DNA of 64,000 bases from Pedobacter westerhofensis (GTDB lineage: Bacteria; Bacteroidota; Bacteroidia; Sphingobacteriales; Sphingobacteriaceae), in NCBI RefSeq assembly GCF_900182595.1, contig NZ_FXTN01000009.1, positions 248,001 through 312,000 of the forward strand, in the 5' to 3' direction. A program made the translations under genes and the position numbers. The notes beneath the pieces were generated by a model that had not been told where the DNA came from, made no database searches, and worked only from the letters and a program-made list of their open reading frames with translations. Shown piece by piece: positions 51,027 to 60,402 of the stretch (position 1 is its first letter; each line of letters opens with the position of its first letter).

Positions 51027-51656
51027 CTATAAGTAGAACTGAACACCAATTTTTGGAGCAAAGAAGTTCGCACCGATGTTGAAGTTTTTGCTTCCGCCAT
51101 TATCGTTACCGTTAGCGTCTTTTGCATTGTAGTCATTGTAGCTGATACCATTAACAGAGAACTCGATACCGAATTTTTTGCTTGGGAAGAATGCGAAGCC
51201 TGGAGATAACGCAACACCAACATTATTGTCTTTGCTCACCTTAGTGAAGTTATCACCATTAACGTCTCCACGTTTAGTGTTACCAAATGACATTGGAACT
51301 GATAATTGTCCGAAGAATTTGAACTGGTCATTGATACCTTTATAACCACGTACAAATGGGTTTACTACAAATGCAGTTGTTTTTGTAGAGAAGCCTGTGT
51401 TTGGGTTAATCGTCAAATAGTTATAATATTTGTTGAACTGGTAACCAATACCTGTACCTACTGCAACGTCTTTTGCAATAAAATAACCTACACTTGGAAC
51501 TACGGAGAAACTAATGTTTGATTTAGGGTTGCCATCAGTTTTACCTGAGTTTAACTCTACATCACCACCAACCATAAAATTTCCTTTTTCTGTTTGTGCC
51601 TGAGTTGTAAATGCTAATGCTGAAACAGCTAACAGGGATAGTAATAATTTTTTCAT
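51027..51656 (-). CDS. Outer-membrane beta-barrel protein (OmpX/OmpW-like)
   Basis: A 209-residue protein with a signal peptide (M-K-K-L-L-L-S... T-Q-A-Q, about residue 20) and alternating amphipathic strands. It has the porin-family pattern S-V-V-P-S-V-G-Y-F-I-A-K-D-V-A-V-G-T-G-I-G-Y and ends in G-V-Q-F-Y-L, a typical terminal aromatic barrel strand. Function is unknown; probably an abundant small barrel. It has its own strong terminator. Confidence 0.85.
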   Translation of the reverse strand: MKKLLLSLLAVSALAFTTQAQTEKGNFMVGGDVELNSGKTDGNPKSNISFSVVPSVGYFIAKDVAVGTGIGYQFNKYYNYLTINPNTGFSTKTTAFVVNPFVRGYKGINDQFKFFGQLSVPMSFGNTKRGDVNGDNFTKVSKDNNVGVALSPGFAFFPSKKFGIEFSVNGISYNDYNAKDANGNDNGGSKNFNIGANFFAPKIGVQFYL

Positions 51657-52057
51657 TTTATTTTGCTTTTTAATTTATAAATGAGCCAGGCGTCCTTGGT
51701 TTTAATGCCTGACTATGTTTGGCATATAGTCAACACTGATGCCAAAGAATATCCTGCAATGCAATCTGGAAATGCGGTTTTTTATAAATCGCTATCCGAT
51801 AGTAAGATAAATTGTTTTAGTTTCGGCCTTATTATTTTACGATGACAATTAATGAAATCTTAACATGAAATTAACTTTGTCGGGTTTTCGGACAGTTTGA
51901 CTTTCTTTGTTAATCTGTCAGGTTTTGTATGGGTTACGTGTCAGATTTTTTAATGTTATTTTAATTTCACTACTGGAAAAAAATAAATTTGAAGTGTTTC
52001 AAATAAAAAAATCTAAATTCATCAAACCTTTATGGCCCAGAAAAACGTTACTATATT
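51657..52057. other. Intergenic region with promoters of two divergent genes
   Basis: About 400 nt of AT-rich DNA between the barrel gene and the GH130 gene. It contains three short TGTCrGrTTTT-like copies between 51885 and 51945 and the perfect palindrome TTTGAA-GTGT-TTCAAA at 51988-52003, about 55 nt before the GH130 start, which could be an operator. No gene or full promoter pair is clear. Confidence 0.4.
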
Positions 52058-53632
52058 ATGAGACTATTAATTGAACGAAAACCAATAAAAGTATATCCTG
52101 ACCCTAAGCGCGTTATCGCCAGATTCTTTTTTAATGGAGATGAACGGGCCAGAGAGGTAATCAGGAGAGTTGTAGCCCTACCTGACAATGAAGTATTTGG
52201 TCTCATTTCCCCAATACTGCAGGAGTATTCCAAGCGGCACAGGAATATTACCAAAATACTGGCCCGAAACTGCAAGAAGATAAAATATGCACTGGATGAC
52301 CTGGATATTGACTATGAAAGCCTGAGCAAATATCAGCGTCTGCTGCTGGGATCATATTTCACACATGAGTATTCGATTGAGTCGGCCGCATTTTTTAATC
52401 CTTCAGTGGTAGAAGATCCGGACCAGTCTGAACTGGTAGAGGGAGAAAAAAGACTGATCATCAGCTTCAGGGCAGTTGGAGAAGGACACATCTCTTCTGT
52501 AGTATTCAGAAGGGCATTGGTAGACAGCAAAGGTAATATTACGGTACAGCCTGCCGGTAACTATATCGATGAAGCGGAGATTGTCCGAAATGCGGTCTAC
52601 AATAAAAAGCTGTTCCTCAAAAAAGCTGCAGATTCCAGGATCGACCTGAATATCCTCGATGAACTGGGCGCAAAGCTGGAGGACAAATTTGATTATACTA
52701 TTCTCAGGCGGATCATCCTGGATTCAAAGAATCTGCAGGAAGACGACCTAAAAAAACTGGAATATGATAAAGTGCTCTGGCTCTCGGATACCTATCATGA
52801 GATCAGCTTCTCCAGGGATACTGATATTTCAGACCGTGTCATCTTTCCGATATCAGAATTTGAACGCAAAGGAATTGAAGATGCCCGTTTTGTCCGCTTT
52901 GTGAAAGAGGATGGCAGCGTAATTTATTATGCCACCTATACTGCATTTGATGGCGCGATGATCATGCCTAAATTACTGCAGACAACAGATTTTTATGATT
53001 TTAAAATTAGTCCGCTGCATGGTGCCGGGGCTGCAAATAAAAACCTGGCTTTATTCCCGCGCAAGATCAACGGCAAATATGCAATGATCTCCAGGATTGA
53101 TGGCTGGAACAATTACCTGATGTATTCAGATAAGCTTACTGTCTGGGATCATCCTGTAAAACTGCAACATCCTCAGTTTCCCTGGGAGTTTATCCAGATC
53201 GGTAACTGCGGATCTCCGATAGAGACTGAAGCAGGCTGGCTGATCATCACTCACGGTGTAGGTCCAATGCGCAGATATTGCCTGGGTGCCAGTCTCCTGG
53301 ATCTGGAAGACCCTTCCAAAGAGATCGGGCGTTTAACGGAGCCCCTGGTTATTCCTAATAATGATGAAAGGGAGGGATACGTACCAAATGTGCTTTATTC
53401 CTGCGGTTCTATTATCCACAATGGCGAACTGATTATTCCATATGGATTATCTGATTATTGCTCTTCATTTGCAACGGTAAAAATTGATCTGTTGCTGGAG
53501 AAACTGCTGAGTGCCGGTGGTACAATACAGGAAACTATTCCAGTGCCGGAACCGAAAGATGCAAAAGTAAAGGGTGAATCAGCTGTGAAGGAACCTTCTT
53601 TTATTGAAGAAGCTGTGAAGGATAAGAAATAA
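52058..53632 (+). CDS. GH130-family glycoside phosphorylase or hydrolase
   Basis: A 524-residue protein without a signal peptide. The segment F-S-R-D-T-D-I-S-D-R-V-I-F-P, the G-A-A-N-K-N-L-A-L-F-P and I-S-R-I-D-G-W-N-N-Y blocks, and I-G-N-C-G-S-P-I-E-T-E-A-G-W-L fit the five-bladed propeller of GH130 (PH1107-related). GH130 acts on beta-mannosides, by phosphorolysis or hydrolysis. There is a longer N-terminal extension (about 150 residues) and a Lys/Glu-rich C-terminal tail. The two GT4 genes are convergent with it, suggesting synthesis and degradation of the same glycan. Confidence 0.87.
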   Translation: MRLLIERKPIKVYPDPKRVIARFFFNGDERAREVIRRVVALPDNEVFGLISPILQEYSKRHRNITKILARNCKKIKYALDDLDIDYESLSKYQRLLLGSYFTHEYSIESAAFFNPSVVEDPDQSELVEGEKRLIISFRAVGEGHISSVVFRRALVDSKGNITVQPAGNYIDEAEIVRNAVYNKKLFLKKAADSRIDLNILDELGAKLEDKFDYTILRRIILDSKNLQEDDLKKLEYDKVLWLSDTYHEISFSRDTDISDRVIFPISEFERKGIEDARFVRFVKEDGSVIYYATYTAFDGAMIMPKLLQTTDFYDFKISPLHGAGAANKNLALFPRKINGKYAMISRIDGWNNYLMYSDKLTVWDHPVKLQHPQFPWEFIQIGNCGSPIETEAGWLIITHGVGPMRRYCLGASLLDLEDPSKEIGRLTEPLVIPNNDEREGYVPNVLYSCGSIIHNGELIIPYGLSDYCSSFATVKIDLLLEKLLSAGGTIQETIPVPEPKDAKVKGESAVKEPSFIEEAVKDKK

Positions 53633-53643
53633 TCGCATAAAAG

Positions 53644-53673
53644 AGAAAAGCTTAGATTCATCTAAGCTTTTCT
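53644..53673. terminator. Bidirectional terminator between GH130 and GT4 genes
   Basis: AGAAAAGCTTAGA-TTCA-TCTAAGCTTTTCT is a perfect 13-bp stem with a 4-nt loop serving both convergent transcripts; T-runs are short. Confidence 0.85.
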
Positions 53674-53679
53674 TATTTT

Positions 53680-54681
53680 CTATAATATCTGATGGTAGAG
53701 GGCAAGATAGTCTTCTACCATTTTTTCTTTGGAAAACTTTTGTGATGCCCATTCCGCGCAATATTTGCGGTCAATATTAGCAGTTGGTCTGAGGGCTTCA
53801 ACTGCCTCATCAATATTAGCTACCAAAAAACCTGTCTTTTCATGCTGTATCAGTTCAGGCATGGACCCTCTGCTGAAAGCAATAACGGGGGTGCCACATA
53901 ACATTGCTTCTGCGACACTTAATCCGAAGGGTTCATCAAAATTAATAGGATGTAAGAGCGCATAAGCGCCACCCAGTAGCTCGTTTCTTTTTTCAGGGCC
54001 TGCTGAACCAATGAACTCGATATCATCGCTGAGGAAAGGCTTAACCTTCTCATTAAAATAATTCTCATCCTGAACGATTCCTGCGATAATCAGTTTTTTC
54101 TTACTTTTCAGTGCGATCTGTATCGCTTCCCAGGTACCCTTGTCGGGATGGATCCTTCCAAAGAACAATAGATAGTCGCCTGCAACAGGATTAACCGTGA
54201 AATTAGCGGTATCCAGTCCGTTATAAACTGTAGCGAGGTAATCCAGGTCGGCATGGCGGTTGGCATCGCTGATGGACACATAGTGGCCTTTACTGTTATA
54301 TTTTTGGTATACTGGTATAATCCTGTCAGAGGAAAAACCATGGATCGTAGTAATCACAGGTGTTTTCACCAGACCCGAGTAAGTCAGGGGCAGAAAATCG
54401 AAATGGTTGTGGATCAGATCAAAATCATCTGCTTGTTCCATCAGGTTGCTGATATGTAGACATTCAAGCACCTTTGCATCCTGTCCGCGTTGGTCCTCAT
54501 ATCCGATTTCTACCACACTGTTAAGGGTAGCATTGGTAACAGAATCACCTGTTGCAAACAGCGTCACATCCAGACCGGCAGCAACCAGGCCCTCGGTAAG
54601 GTTAGATGCCATTTGTTCCCAGGGACCGTAGTGGCGTGGAGGTGTTCTCCATGCCACGGGCGATAAAACGGCTATCTTCAT
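53680..54681 (-). CDS. GT4-family glycosyltransferase
   Basis: A 333-residue GT-B enzyme. N-terminal S-P-V-A-W-R-T-P-P-R-H-Y-G-P-W-E matches the family acceptor part; C-terminal F-G-R-I-H-P-D-K-G-T, H-P-I-N-F-D-E-P-F-G-L-S-V-A-E-A-M (E-x7-E motif) and G-T-P-V-I-A match the nucleotide-sugar part. No membrane helix. Donor and acceptor unknown; the GH130 neighbour suggests mannose. It overlaps the next upstream GT4 gene by one nucleotide (TAATG). Confidence 0.92.
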   Translation of the reverse strand: MKIAVLSPVAWRTPPRHYGPWEQMASNLTEGLVAAGLDVTLFATGDSVTNATLNSVVEIGYEDQRGQDAKVLECLHISNLMEQADDFDLIHNHFDFLPLTYSGLVKTPVITTIHGFSSDRIIPVYQKYNSKGHYVSISDANRHADLDYLATVYNGLDTANFTVNPVAGDYLLFFGRIHPDKGTWEAIQIALKSKKKLIIAGIVQDENYFNEKVKPFLSDDIEFIGSAGPEKRNELLGGAYALLHPINFDEPFGLSVAEAMLCGTPVIAFSRGSMPELIQHEKTGFLVANIDEAVEALRPTANIDRKYCAEWASQKFSKEKMVEDYLALYHQIL

Positions 54682-56957
54682 TAAACAGCCTGTTCTTTCA
54701 CTGGTTCATTTTCTTTTTTAGCACTGAATTCATATTCAAATTCAAGTGATTTCAACACGGTAAGGTGCGAGATCCAGTAAGCAAGTGTGCTTTCTGCACC
54801 CTGGTTCCTGTTGATGCCATGGGGCTGTATTCCGTCTCCGCAACCTTTGGTCTCGTAATCATATAAAGGCAGTCTCAGACTGTTTTCTCCAATGAACCAC
54901 TGATAACTCAGGTACATCTGACTGATATATTTCAGGTCATGCGTAATCTCATAAGCTTTAAAGTACATCAGTACCATAGCCATTGTTTCAATGGCCTGCT
55001 GATCATAGATAGCCATATCCTTGTCGCGGTGCAGCCATCCGTCATTTCCAACCGGATTCAGGTAACCCTTGTCAAGTGTTTTTGCTGTCAGGTATTCCAT
55101 GCTTTCAAGACCTATTGCCAAAGATTCCTGATCCTGTGTAGTCTCATAGTGAGATAACAGGGCCAGTGGTAATATGGCATTGTCATATGTTAGCTTTTCT
55201 TCAAACCAGTGCCAGTTTTCACCCTTATGGGCATTATATGCTGCTTTAAGTGGCGTAGCCAGTTTATTCAGTTCATTGATGAAATATTCATCAAAAGGCT
55301 GTGACTTGAGATAGCTGCTCAGACCGATCATTGTATTTGCCAGTCCCCTAAGATGCCTTAGCTTGTCAAAATGCGGTACAGACTTAATAAACAATTCTTT
55401 TGCAAATTCCCTGTAAGAATTATTTGGTGCATTATTGATCAGGTATCCTAACGACCAGATGGTTCTTCCAAAAGAATCTTCAGTACCTACTTCATCCAGA
55501 TATTCTCTTCTGAAACTAAGGAAGTTTCTGAAGTTACCGTCATCCAGCTGCATATATTGAATATAACTGAGGTATACCGGCAACAGCTCAAGAGCTACCT
55601 TACTTTTATTTTGCTGCCAGGCCATAGTTACCATCAGCAAGGCCCTGGAGTTATCATCTACACAATATCCTTCTTTTAGATTTGGGATACCATATTTTGC
55701 ATGCTGAACAATACCGGTATCATCTGTTAAACGCTGGATGTGTGCCATACTAAATGCAGGCATCATTTCAGGATCAACGATCGGCTTGTTTTCATCCGGT
55801 ATCACCTGTGCATCAATGATCGCTTCCTGAAGGGTATTGATAAATACACTTCCGGTATTTGGCCAGCGCAGGTGCAAACCATAATTATAGGCGTTCTGCT
55901 TTAGCTCATGCAGCTGATCTTTATTCTCGAATAAATCGTTTACGATATCTGACAGTGCATCGGCATCTTTGAAATCGAAGAGCTTGCCCCGGTTTTCATC
56001 CAGCAGCTCCTGGGCATGCCAGTAAGGAGTAGAAATTACTGCTGCTCCGGCACCAACTGCATAAGATAAGGTTCCGCTGGTGATTTGCGCTTCGTTCAGA
56101 TACGGAGTGATATACATATCTGCTGCCGTCAGGTAGTCGTAGAGTTCTTCCTCAGAAACAAACTTGTTGATGAAAATCAGGTTTTTATCTACATTTAGTT
56201 TCTTTGCCAGTCTTTTCAGGCTGTCCCTGTATTCCTCACCGGAATTTTTGATTACTCCCGGGTGTGTAGTACCAAGAATTACGTATAATACGTCAGGATT
56301 TTTTGCTACAATTTTCGGCAATGCCTCAATCACTGTTTCCAGTCCTTTATTACGGCTGATCAGTCCGAAAGTGAACAATACCTTTTTGTCTTTAAAGGTA
56401 AGAGAGTTGCGGACATCATTATGAATTTTTGGCTCAAGATCCGGAACACCATGTTCGATCAGTTTAATTTTATCTTCAGGAATACCATAGATGCTAGTTA
56501 GAAATGTAACTGCGCGATGGCTCATCACTACCAGTTTAGAAGAGTACTTTGCAATTTCCCTGATGATGGTTAACTGCATATACGATGGATCCTTCAGTAT
56601 GGTGTGAAGAATTGTAATCAGCGGTTTTTGTAAACGCGCAATCAGCGGAAGGATGTAAACACCACTCTCACCGCCGTAAATTCCAAACTCGTGTTCTAAA
56701 ATGCAGACATCTGTTAAACTTGTATTGATATAATCTGCAGCACGGATATAGTCTTTTTGGTTTTCCTGTCTGATGGTATATTGAACTTCGCTCGGGTACT
56801 CGTAAGTACTGAGATCTTCCGAATCCGTCATTGCAACTACAAAGCTATCAGCCGAAACCGATTTAGTATCGTGGGCGATCGCTTTTAAAAGGTTGTTATT
56901 AAATGTTGCAATTCCGCATTCACGGGGAGGGTACGTGGATATATAAGCTATTTTCAT
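54681..56957 (-). CDS. Bifunctional-looking protein: GT4 glycosyltransferase plus helical C-terminal domain
   Basis: A 758-residue protein. Residues 1-about 385 are a GT-B glycosyltransferase (I-S-T-Y-P-P-R-E-C-G-I-A-T, F-G-L-I-S-R-N-K-G-L-E-T-V, A-V-G-A-G-A-A-V-I-S-T-P). The last 370 residues are all-helical with E/W/Y-rich motifs (G-Y-C-V-D-D-N-S-R-A-L, H-W-F-E-E-K-L-T-Y-D-N-A, H-G-I-N-R-N-Q-G-A-E-S), as in alpha/alpha toroids of glycan-active enzymes. Catalytic activity of that part is unproven. It shares a start/stop overlap with the next GT4. Confidence 0.9.
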   Translation of the reverse strand: MKIAYISTYPPRECGIATFNNNLLKAIAHDTKSVSADSFVVAMTDSEDLSTYEYPSEVQYTIRQENQKDYIRAADYINTSLTDVCILEHEFGIYGGESGVYILPLIARLQKPLITILHTILKDPSYMQLTIIREIAKYSSKLVVMSHRAVTFLTSIYGIPEDKIKLIEHGVPDLEPKIHNDVRNSLTFKDKKVLFTFGLISRNKGLETVIEALPKIVAKNPDVLYVILGTTHPGVIKNSGEEYRDSLKRLAKKLNVDKNLIFINKFVSEEELYDYLTAADMYITPYLNEAQITSGTLSYAVGAGAAVISTPYWHAQELLDENRGKLFDFKDADALSDIVNDLFENKDQLHELKQNAYNYGLHLRWPNTGSVFINTLQEAIIDAQVIPDENKPIVDPEMMPAFSMAHIQRLTDDTGIVQHAKYGIPNLKEGYCVDDNSRALLMVTMAWQQNKSKVALELLPVYLSYIQYMQLDDGNFRNFLSFRREYLDEVGTEDSFGRTIWSLGYLINNAPNNSYREFAKELFIKSVPHFDKLRHLRGLANTMIGLSSYLKSQPFDEYFINELNKLATPLKAAYNAHKGENWHWFEEKLTYDNAILPLALLSHYETTQDQESLAIGLESMEYLTAKTLDKGYLNPVGNDGWLHRDKDMAIYDQQAIETMAMVLMYFKAYEITHDLKYISQMYLSYQWFIGENSLRLPLYDYETKGCGDGIQPHGINRNQGAESTLAYWISHLTVLKSLEFEYEFSAKKENEPVKEQAV

Positions 56958-57095
56958 TGGGATACAATAAATTGAATTCTACTATCTAATCAATTATTCA
57001 GCCATATTGTTTGTAACTTGTCTATTAGAAAATATTTTTGGCTAAAATGACCCTTCCTGCACAAATATTATTACACTGGAATTTAAAAGGCATAA

Positions 57096-57130
57096 AAAAG
57101 CCGGCTATTATTTTGAAATATCCGGCTTTT
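57096..57130 (-). terminator. Terminator of clpB
   Basis: AAAAGCCGG and CCGGCTTTT form a 9-bp stem with a 17-nt AT-rich loop 12 nt after the clpB stop; on the minus strand the stem runs into TTTTTTA. Confidence 0.75.
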
Positions 57131-57141
57131 GATTTGTTTAC

Positions 57142-59754
57142 TTAGTTTTCAGCCTTTTCAGTAGCTGTATTGAGGAATACAAAGTGGTTGTCGAACATGT
57201 CCAGCCTGATCTTGCTGTCCTTAGCTACCTTTCCGGCAAGTATCTCTTTAGACAATTCATTCAAAATCCGTTTCTGTATCACTCTTTTCAGCGGTCTCGC
57301 ACCAAACTGAGGATCGTAGCCTAATTCCGCAAGCCAGTCCAATGCCTCCACAGATGCCTCAATTTGTACACCCATTTCTGCAAGCGTTTCCTGTACATGC
57401 CTGAACTGCAGTTCTGCGATGTTTCTCACTTCGCTGCGGTTTAGAGGTGTGAACATGATCAGTTCATCTATCCTGTTCAGGAATTCTGGTCTGATCGTTT
57501 GTTTGAGCAATTCGAACAGCTCATTTTTGGTTTTGGCAATTACTTCATCCCTGTTGTTGTCATCCAGTTCCTTAAAATTATCCTGGATCAGGTGCGAACC
57601 TATATTTGAGGTCATGATGATGATTGAATTTTTAAAGTTCACGGTACGGCCTTTATTGTCCGTCAGGCGCCCATCGTCAAGTACCTGCAGCAGAATGTTA
57701 AAAACATCAGGGTGGGCTTTTTCAATCTCGTCAAGCAGCACTACGGAATATGGTTTACGGCGTACAGCTTCTGTGAGCTGACCACCTTCATCGTATCCTA
57801 CGTATCCCGGAGGCGCACCGATCAGTCTTGATACGGCATGTCTTTCCTGGTATTCACTCATATCAATACGGGTGAGTGCATTCTCATCGTTAAAAAGAAA
57901 TTCTGCCAAAGCTTTGGCAAGCTCTGTCTTTCCTACACCGGTTGTTCCGAGGAAGATAAAGGATCCAATAGGTTTGCGTTTATCCTGTAATCCTGCCCTT
58001 GAACGGCGGATCGCATCAGAGATCGCCTCAATAGCCTCATCCTGTCCCGCTACGCGTTTGTGCAGTTCATCTTCAAGGTGCAGTAGTTTTTCACGTTCAC
58101 TGGACACCAGCTTGGTTACAGGGATTCCTGTCCAGCGCGCAACTACACCTGCAATATCATCAGCGGTTACCTCTTCCTTCAGCATACGGCCTTCGCCCTG
58201 CTGGCTTTCCAGGGTTACTTTTAGCTCTTCTGCCTTATCCTGTGCCTCCTTGATCTTACCATAACGGATCTCTGCCACCTTGCCATAATCTCCCGCACGT
58301 TCTGCCTGGTCGGCTTCGAGTTTGTAGTTTTCGATCAGTTCAAGTTGTGTGTTGATGCCATCTACCACATCCTTTTCGCCCTGCCATTTGGCTTTCAGCT
58401 GGTCACGTTCTGCAGAGAGGTTTGCAATTTCTTCTCCCAGGGATTTTACCTTTTTATCGTCGTTCTCGCGCTTGATCGCTTCTCTTTCAATTTCCAGCTG
58501 CATGATCTTACGATCGAGTTCATCCACATTTTCAGGGACACTGTCCATTTCCAGGCGAAGTTTAGAAGCTGCCTCATCCATCAGGTCGATTGCTTTATCC
58601 GGCAGGAACCTGTCGTTAATATAACGCTGCGACATTTCCACCGCGGCAATAATCGCTTCGTCGCGTATCGTTACTTTATGGTGGGTTTCATATCTTTCTT
58701 TCAGTCCGCGTAAAATTGAAATTGCATCCTGTGTATCAGGTTCATCTACCACCACTTTTTGAAAACGGCGTTCCAAAGCTTTATCTTTTTCCAGGTATTT
58801 CTGGTACTCGTCCAACGTTGTGGCTCCGATAGCGCGCAGTTCCCCGCGTGCCAAAGCAGGTTTAAGGATATTTGCCGCGTCCATTGCGCCCTCGCCGCCA
58901 CCGGCACCTACCAGCGTGTGGATCTCGTCAATAAACAGGATGATATCGCCATCGCTTTGTGTCACTTCTTTTACCACTGCTTTCAGGCGTTCTTCAAATT
59001 CTCCCTTATATTTTGCTCCCGCGATCAGTGCGCCCATATCCAGGGAATACACGGTCTTGGTTTTTAAATTTTGTGGTACATCGCCTTTGATAATCCTGAA
59101 TGCGATACCCTCGGCAATCGCAGTTTTACCTACGCCAGGTTCACCGATCAGGATCGGATTGTTTTTAGTCCTGCGCGAAAGAATCTGGATTACCCGGCGG
59201 ATTTCTTCATCACGGCCGATCACAGGGTCAAGCTTGCCTGATTCTGCATATTCATTCAGGTTTCGCGCGTATTTATTTAAAGCATTGTAAGTTGCTTCAG
59301 CATTCTGGTCTGTAACGCGGTTATCTCCCCGTAAAGCTGCAATTGCTTTCTTGAGGTCTTTCTCTGTTACGCCCTGATCCTTTAATAATTTCGCAGTATT
59401 GTCATTTACCGCAAGCAGGCCCAGTAATACATGCTCAACAGAAACAAACTCATCTTTGAATTCTTTCAGGTAAGACTGTGCTTTTTGAAGGGCAGAATTT
59501 GACCCTGAAGAGAGGTATCCATTGCTTCCGCTTACCTTAGGGAATTTAGCAATCTGTTCATCCAGTTGCAGGTTTAAGTTATTGAGGTTAACGTTGAGTT
59601 TTTTGAGTACATAAGAAACTACATTTTCATCAACAGTGAGCAGGCCTTTAAGCAGGTGAGCTGTCTCAATAGCCTGTTGCTGGTTGCCTTGGGCTATTTC
59701 AGAAGCCTGTTGAATCGCTTCCTGTGCTTTGATAGTAAAGTTGTTGAAGTTCAT
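57142..59754 (-). CDS. clpB: ClpB disaggregase (HSP104 family)
   Basis: An AAA+ chaperone of about 870 residues that works with DnaK to recover aggregated proteins. Start taken at ATG 59754 (M-N-F-N-N-F-T-I); two codons upstream is also possible. Visible: N-terminal Clp repeat domain, first AAA with G-E-P-G-V-G-K-T (about 205) and D-E-I-H-T-L-V-G-A-G, the long coiled middle domain (about 405-525) that identifies ClpB rather than ClpA/C, and second AAA with T-T-G-V-G-K-T-E (about 605). Length is typical. Confidence 0.97.
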   Translation of the reverse strand: MNFNNFTIKAQEAIQQASEIAQGNQQQAIETAHLLKGLLTVDENVVSYVLKKLNVNLNNLNLQLDEQIAKFPKVSGSNGYLSSGSNSALQKAQSYLKEFKDEFVSVEHVLLGLLAVNDNTAKLLKDQGVTEKDLKKAIAALRGDNRVTDQNAEATYNALNKYARNLNEYAESGKLDPVIGRDEEIRRVIQILSRRTKNNPILIGEPGVGKTAIAEGIAFRIIKGDVPQNLKTKTVYSLDMGALIAGAKYKGEFEERLKAVVKEVTQSDGDIILFIDEIHTLVGAGGGEGAMDAANILKPALARGELRAIGATTLDEYQKYLEKDKALERRFQKVVVDEPDTQDAISILRGLKERYETHHKVTIRDEAIIAAVEMSQRYINDRFLPDKAIDLMDEAASKLRLEMDSVPENVDELDRKIMQLEIEREAIKRENDDKKVKSLGEEIANLSAERDQLKAKWQGEKDVVDGINTQLELIENYKLEADQAERAGDYGKVAEIRYGKIKEAQDKAEELKVTLESQQGEGRMLKEEVTADDIAGVVARWTGIPVTKLVSSEREKLLHLEDELHKRVAGQDEAIEAISDAIRRSRAGLQDKRKPIGSFIFLGTTGVGKTELAKALAEFLFNDENALTRIDMSEYQERHAVSRLIGAPPGYVGYDEGGQLTEAVRRKPYSVVLLDEIEKAHPDVFNILLQVLDDGRLTDNKGRTVNFKNSIIIMTSNIGSHLIQDNFKELDDNNRDEVIAKTKNELFELLKQTIRPEFLNRIDELIMFTPLNRSEVRNIAELQFRHVQETLAEMGVQIEASVEALDWLAELGYDPQFGARPLKRVIQKRILNELSKEILAGKVAKDSKIRLDMFDNHFVFLNTATEKAEN

Positions 59755-59923
59755 GTCCAATGGCGATCAAAACAGATGCCATCTTACTCAGACAGCAGGT
59801 ATCGGAAATTCTGTCTGTAAATTATATTTTTAACTGAATAAATGACTGCTGTTAAGTGTATTGTGCTGAATTTTTGTCTGAGTATAATGATCGGCCGGAT
59901 CTTAATCGAGGGCGATAAAAAGC

Positions 59924-59981
59924 AAAACCCCAGTGTGAATAAACTTTGCCTGAGAGCTGGGTATATTCATACTGGGGTTTT
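59924..59981. terminator. Bidirectional hairpin near the end of the pyrE unit
   Basis: AAAACCCCAGTGTGAATA (59924-59941) pairs with TATTCATACTGGGGTTTT (59964-59981) with one G-T type mismatch; loop 22 nt. It lies 22 nt after the stop of the SRPBCC gene and runs into Ts on the plus strand and T4 on the minus. Confidence 0.65.
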
Positions 59982-60002
59982 TTATGGTAATTGAAAATCC
60001 TT

Positions 60003-60401
60003 CTATTTCAGAATTTCGGTCAGACGCGCGGTCTGGTGGTCAACCAGTTTCTGCAAAGGCCCTGAGGCCAGCATTTTCATCATCATATTCAGATCTGCTA
60101 AGAGGATGTGTCTGGCGGTAGTTGTACCGTCACCGTTATCTTCTACAGTCCATTTCATTTCAATATCAAAAGGTGCTTCTTCAGAAGGAACAGCAGTAAC
60201 TTCCTTGTTTTCAATGCGGCTTGCTACCTTAATAGACAGCTTGGCCATATTCTGAATGGTAAACGTTGCTTCGTCTGCGGTCGATGTCCAGTTGTAGATA
60301 TTATCCGGCATCAGTTGCTGATGGTTGTTCAGGTCGGCTAAATAAGTATAAACTTGTTCTATGGGCTTGTTTACCACAGTTGCACTTTCAATAACGGTCA
60401 T
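60003..60401 (-). CDS. SRPBCC/START-like domain protein
   Basis: A 132-residue protein of the Bet v1-like (SRPBCC) fold: V-I-E-S-A-T-V-V-N-K-P-I-E-Q-V-Y-T-Y-L-A-D, central antiparallel strands, and a C-terminal helix. Members bind hydrophobic ligands; the ligand is unknown. It begins 1 nt after the pyrE stop, so it is almost certainly co-transcribed with it. Confidence 0.82.
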   Translation of the reverse strand: MTVIESATVVNKPIEQVYTYLADLNNHQQLMPDNIYNWTSTADEATFTIQNMAKLSIKVASRIENKEVTAVPSEEAPFDIEMKWTVEDNGDGTTTARHILLADLNMMMKMLASGPLQKLVDHQTARLTEILK

Positions 60402-60402
60402 A

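Noticed and set aside
58820..59290. 156-residue open frame antisense to clpB
   Set aside because: Serine/alanine/proline-biased product is the shadow of the clpB codon pattern.
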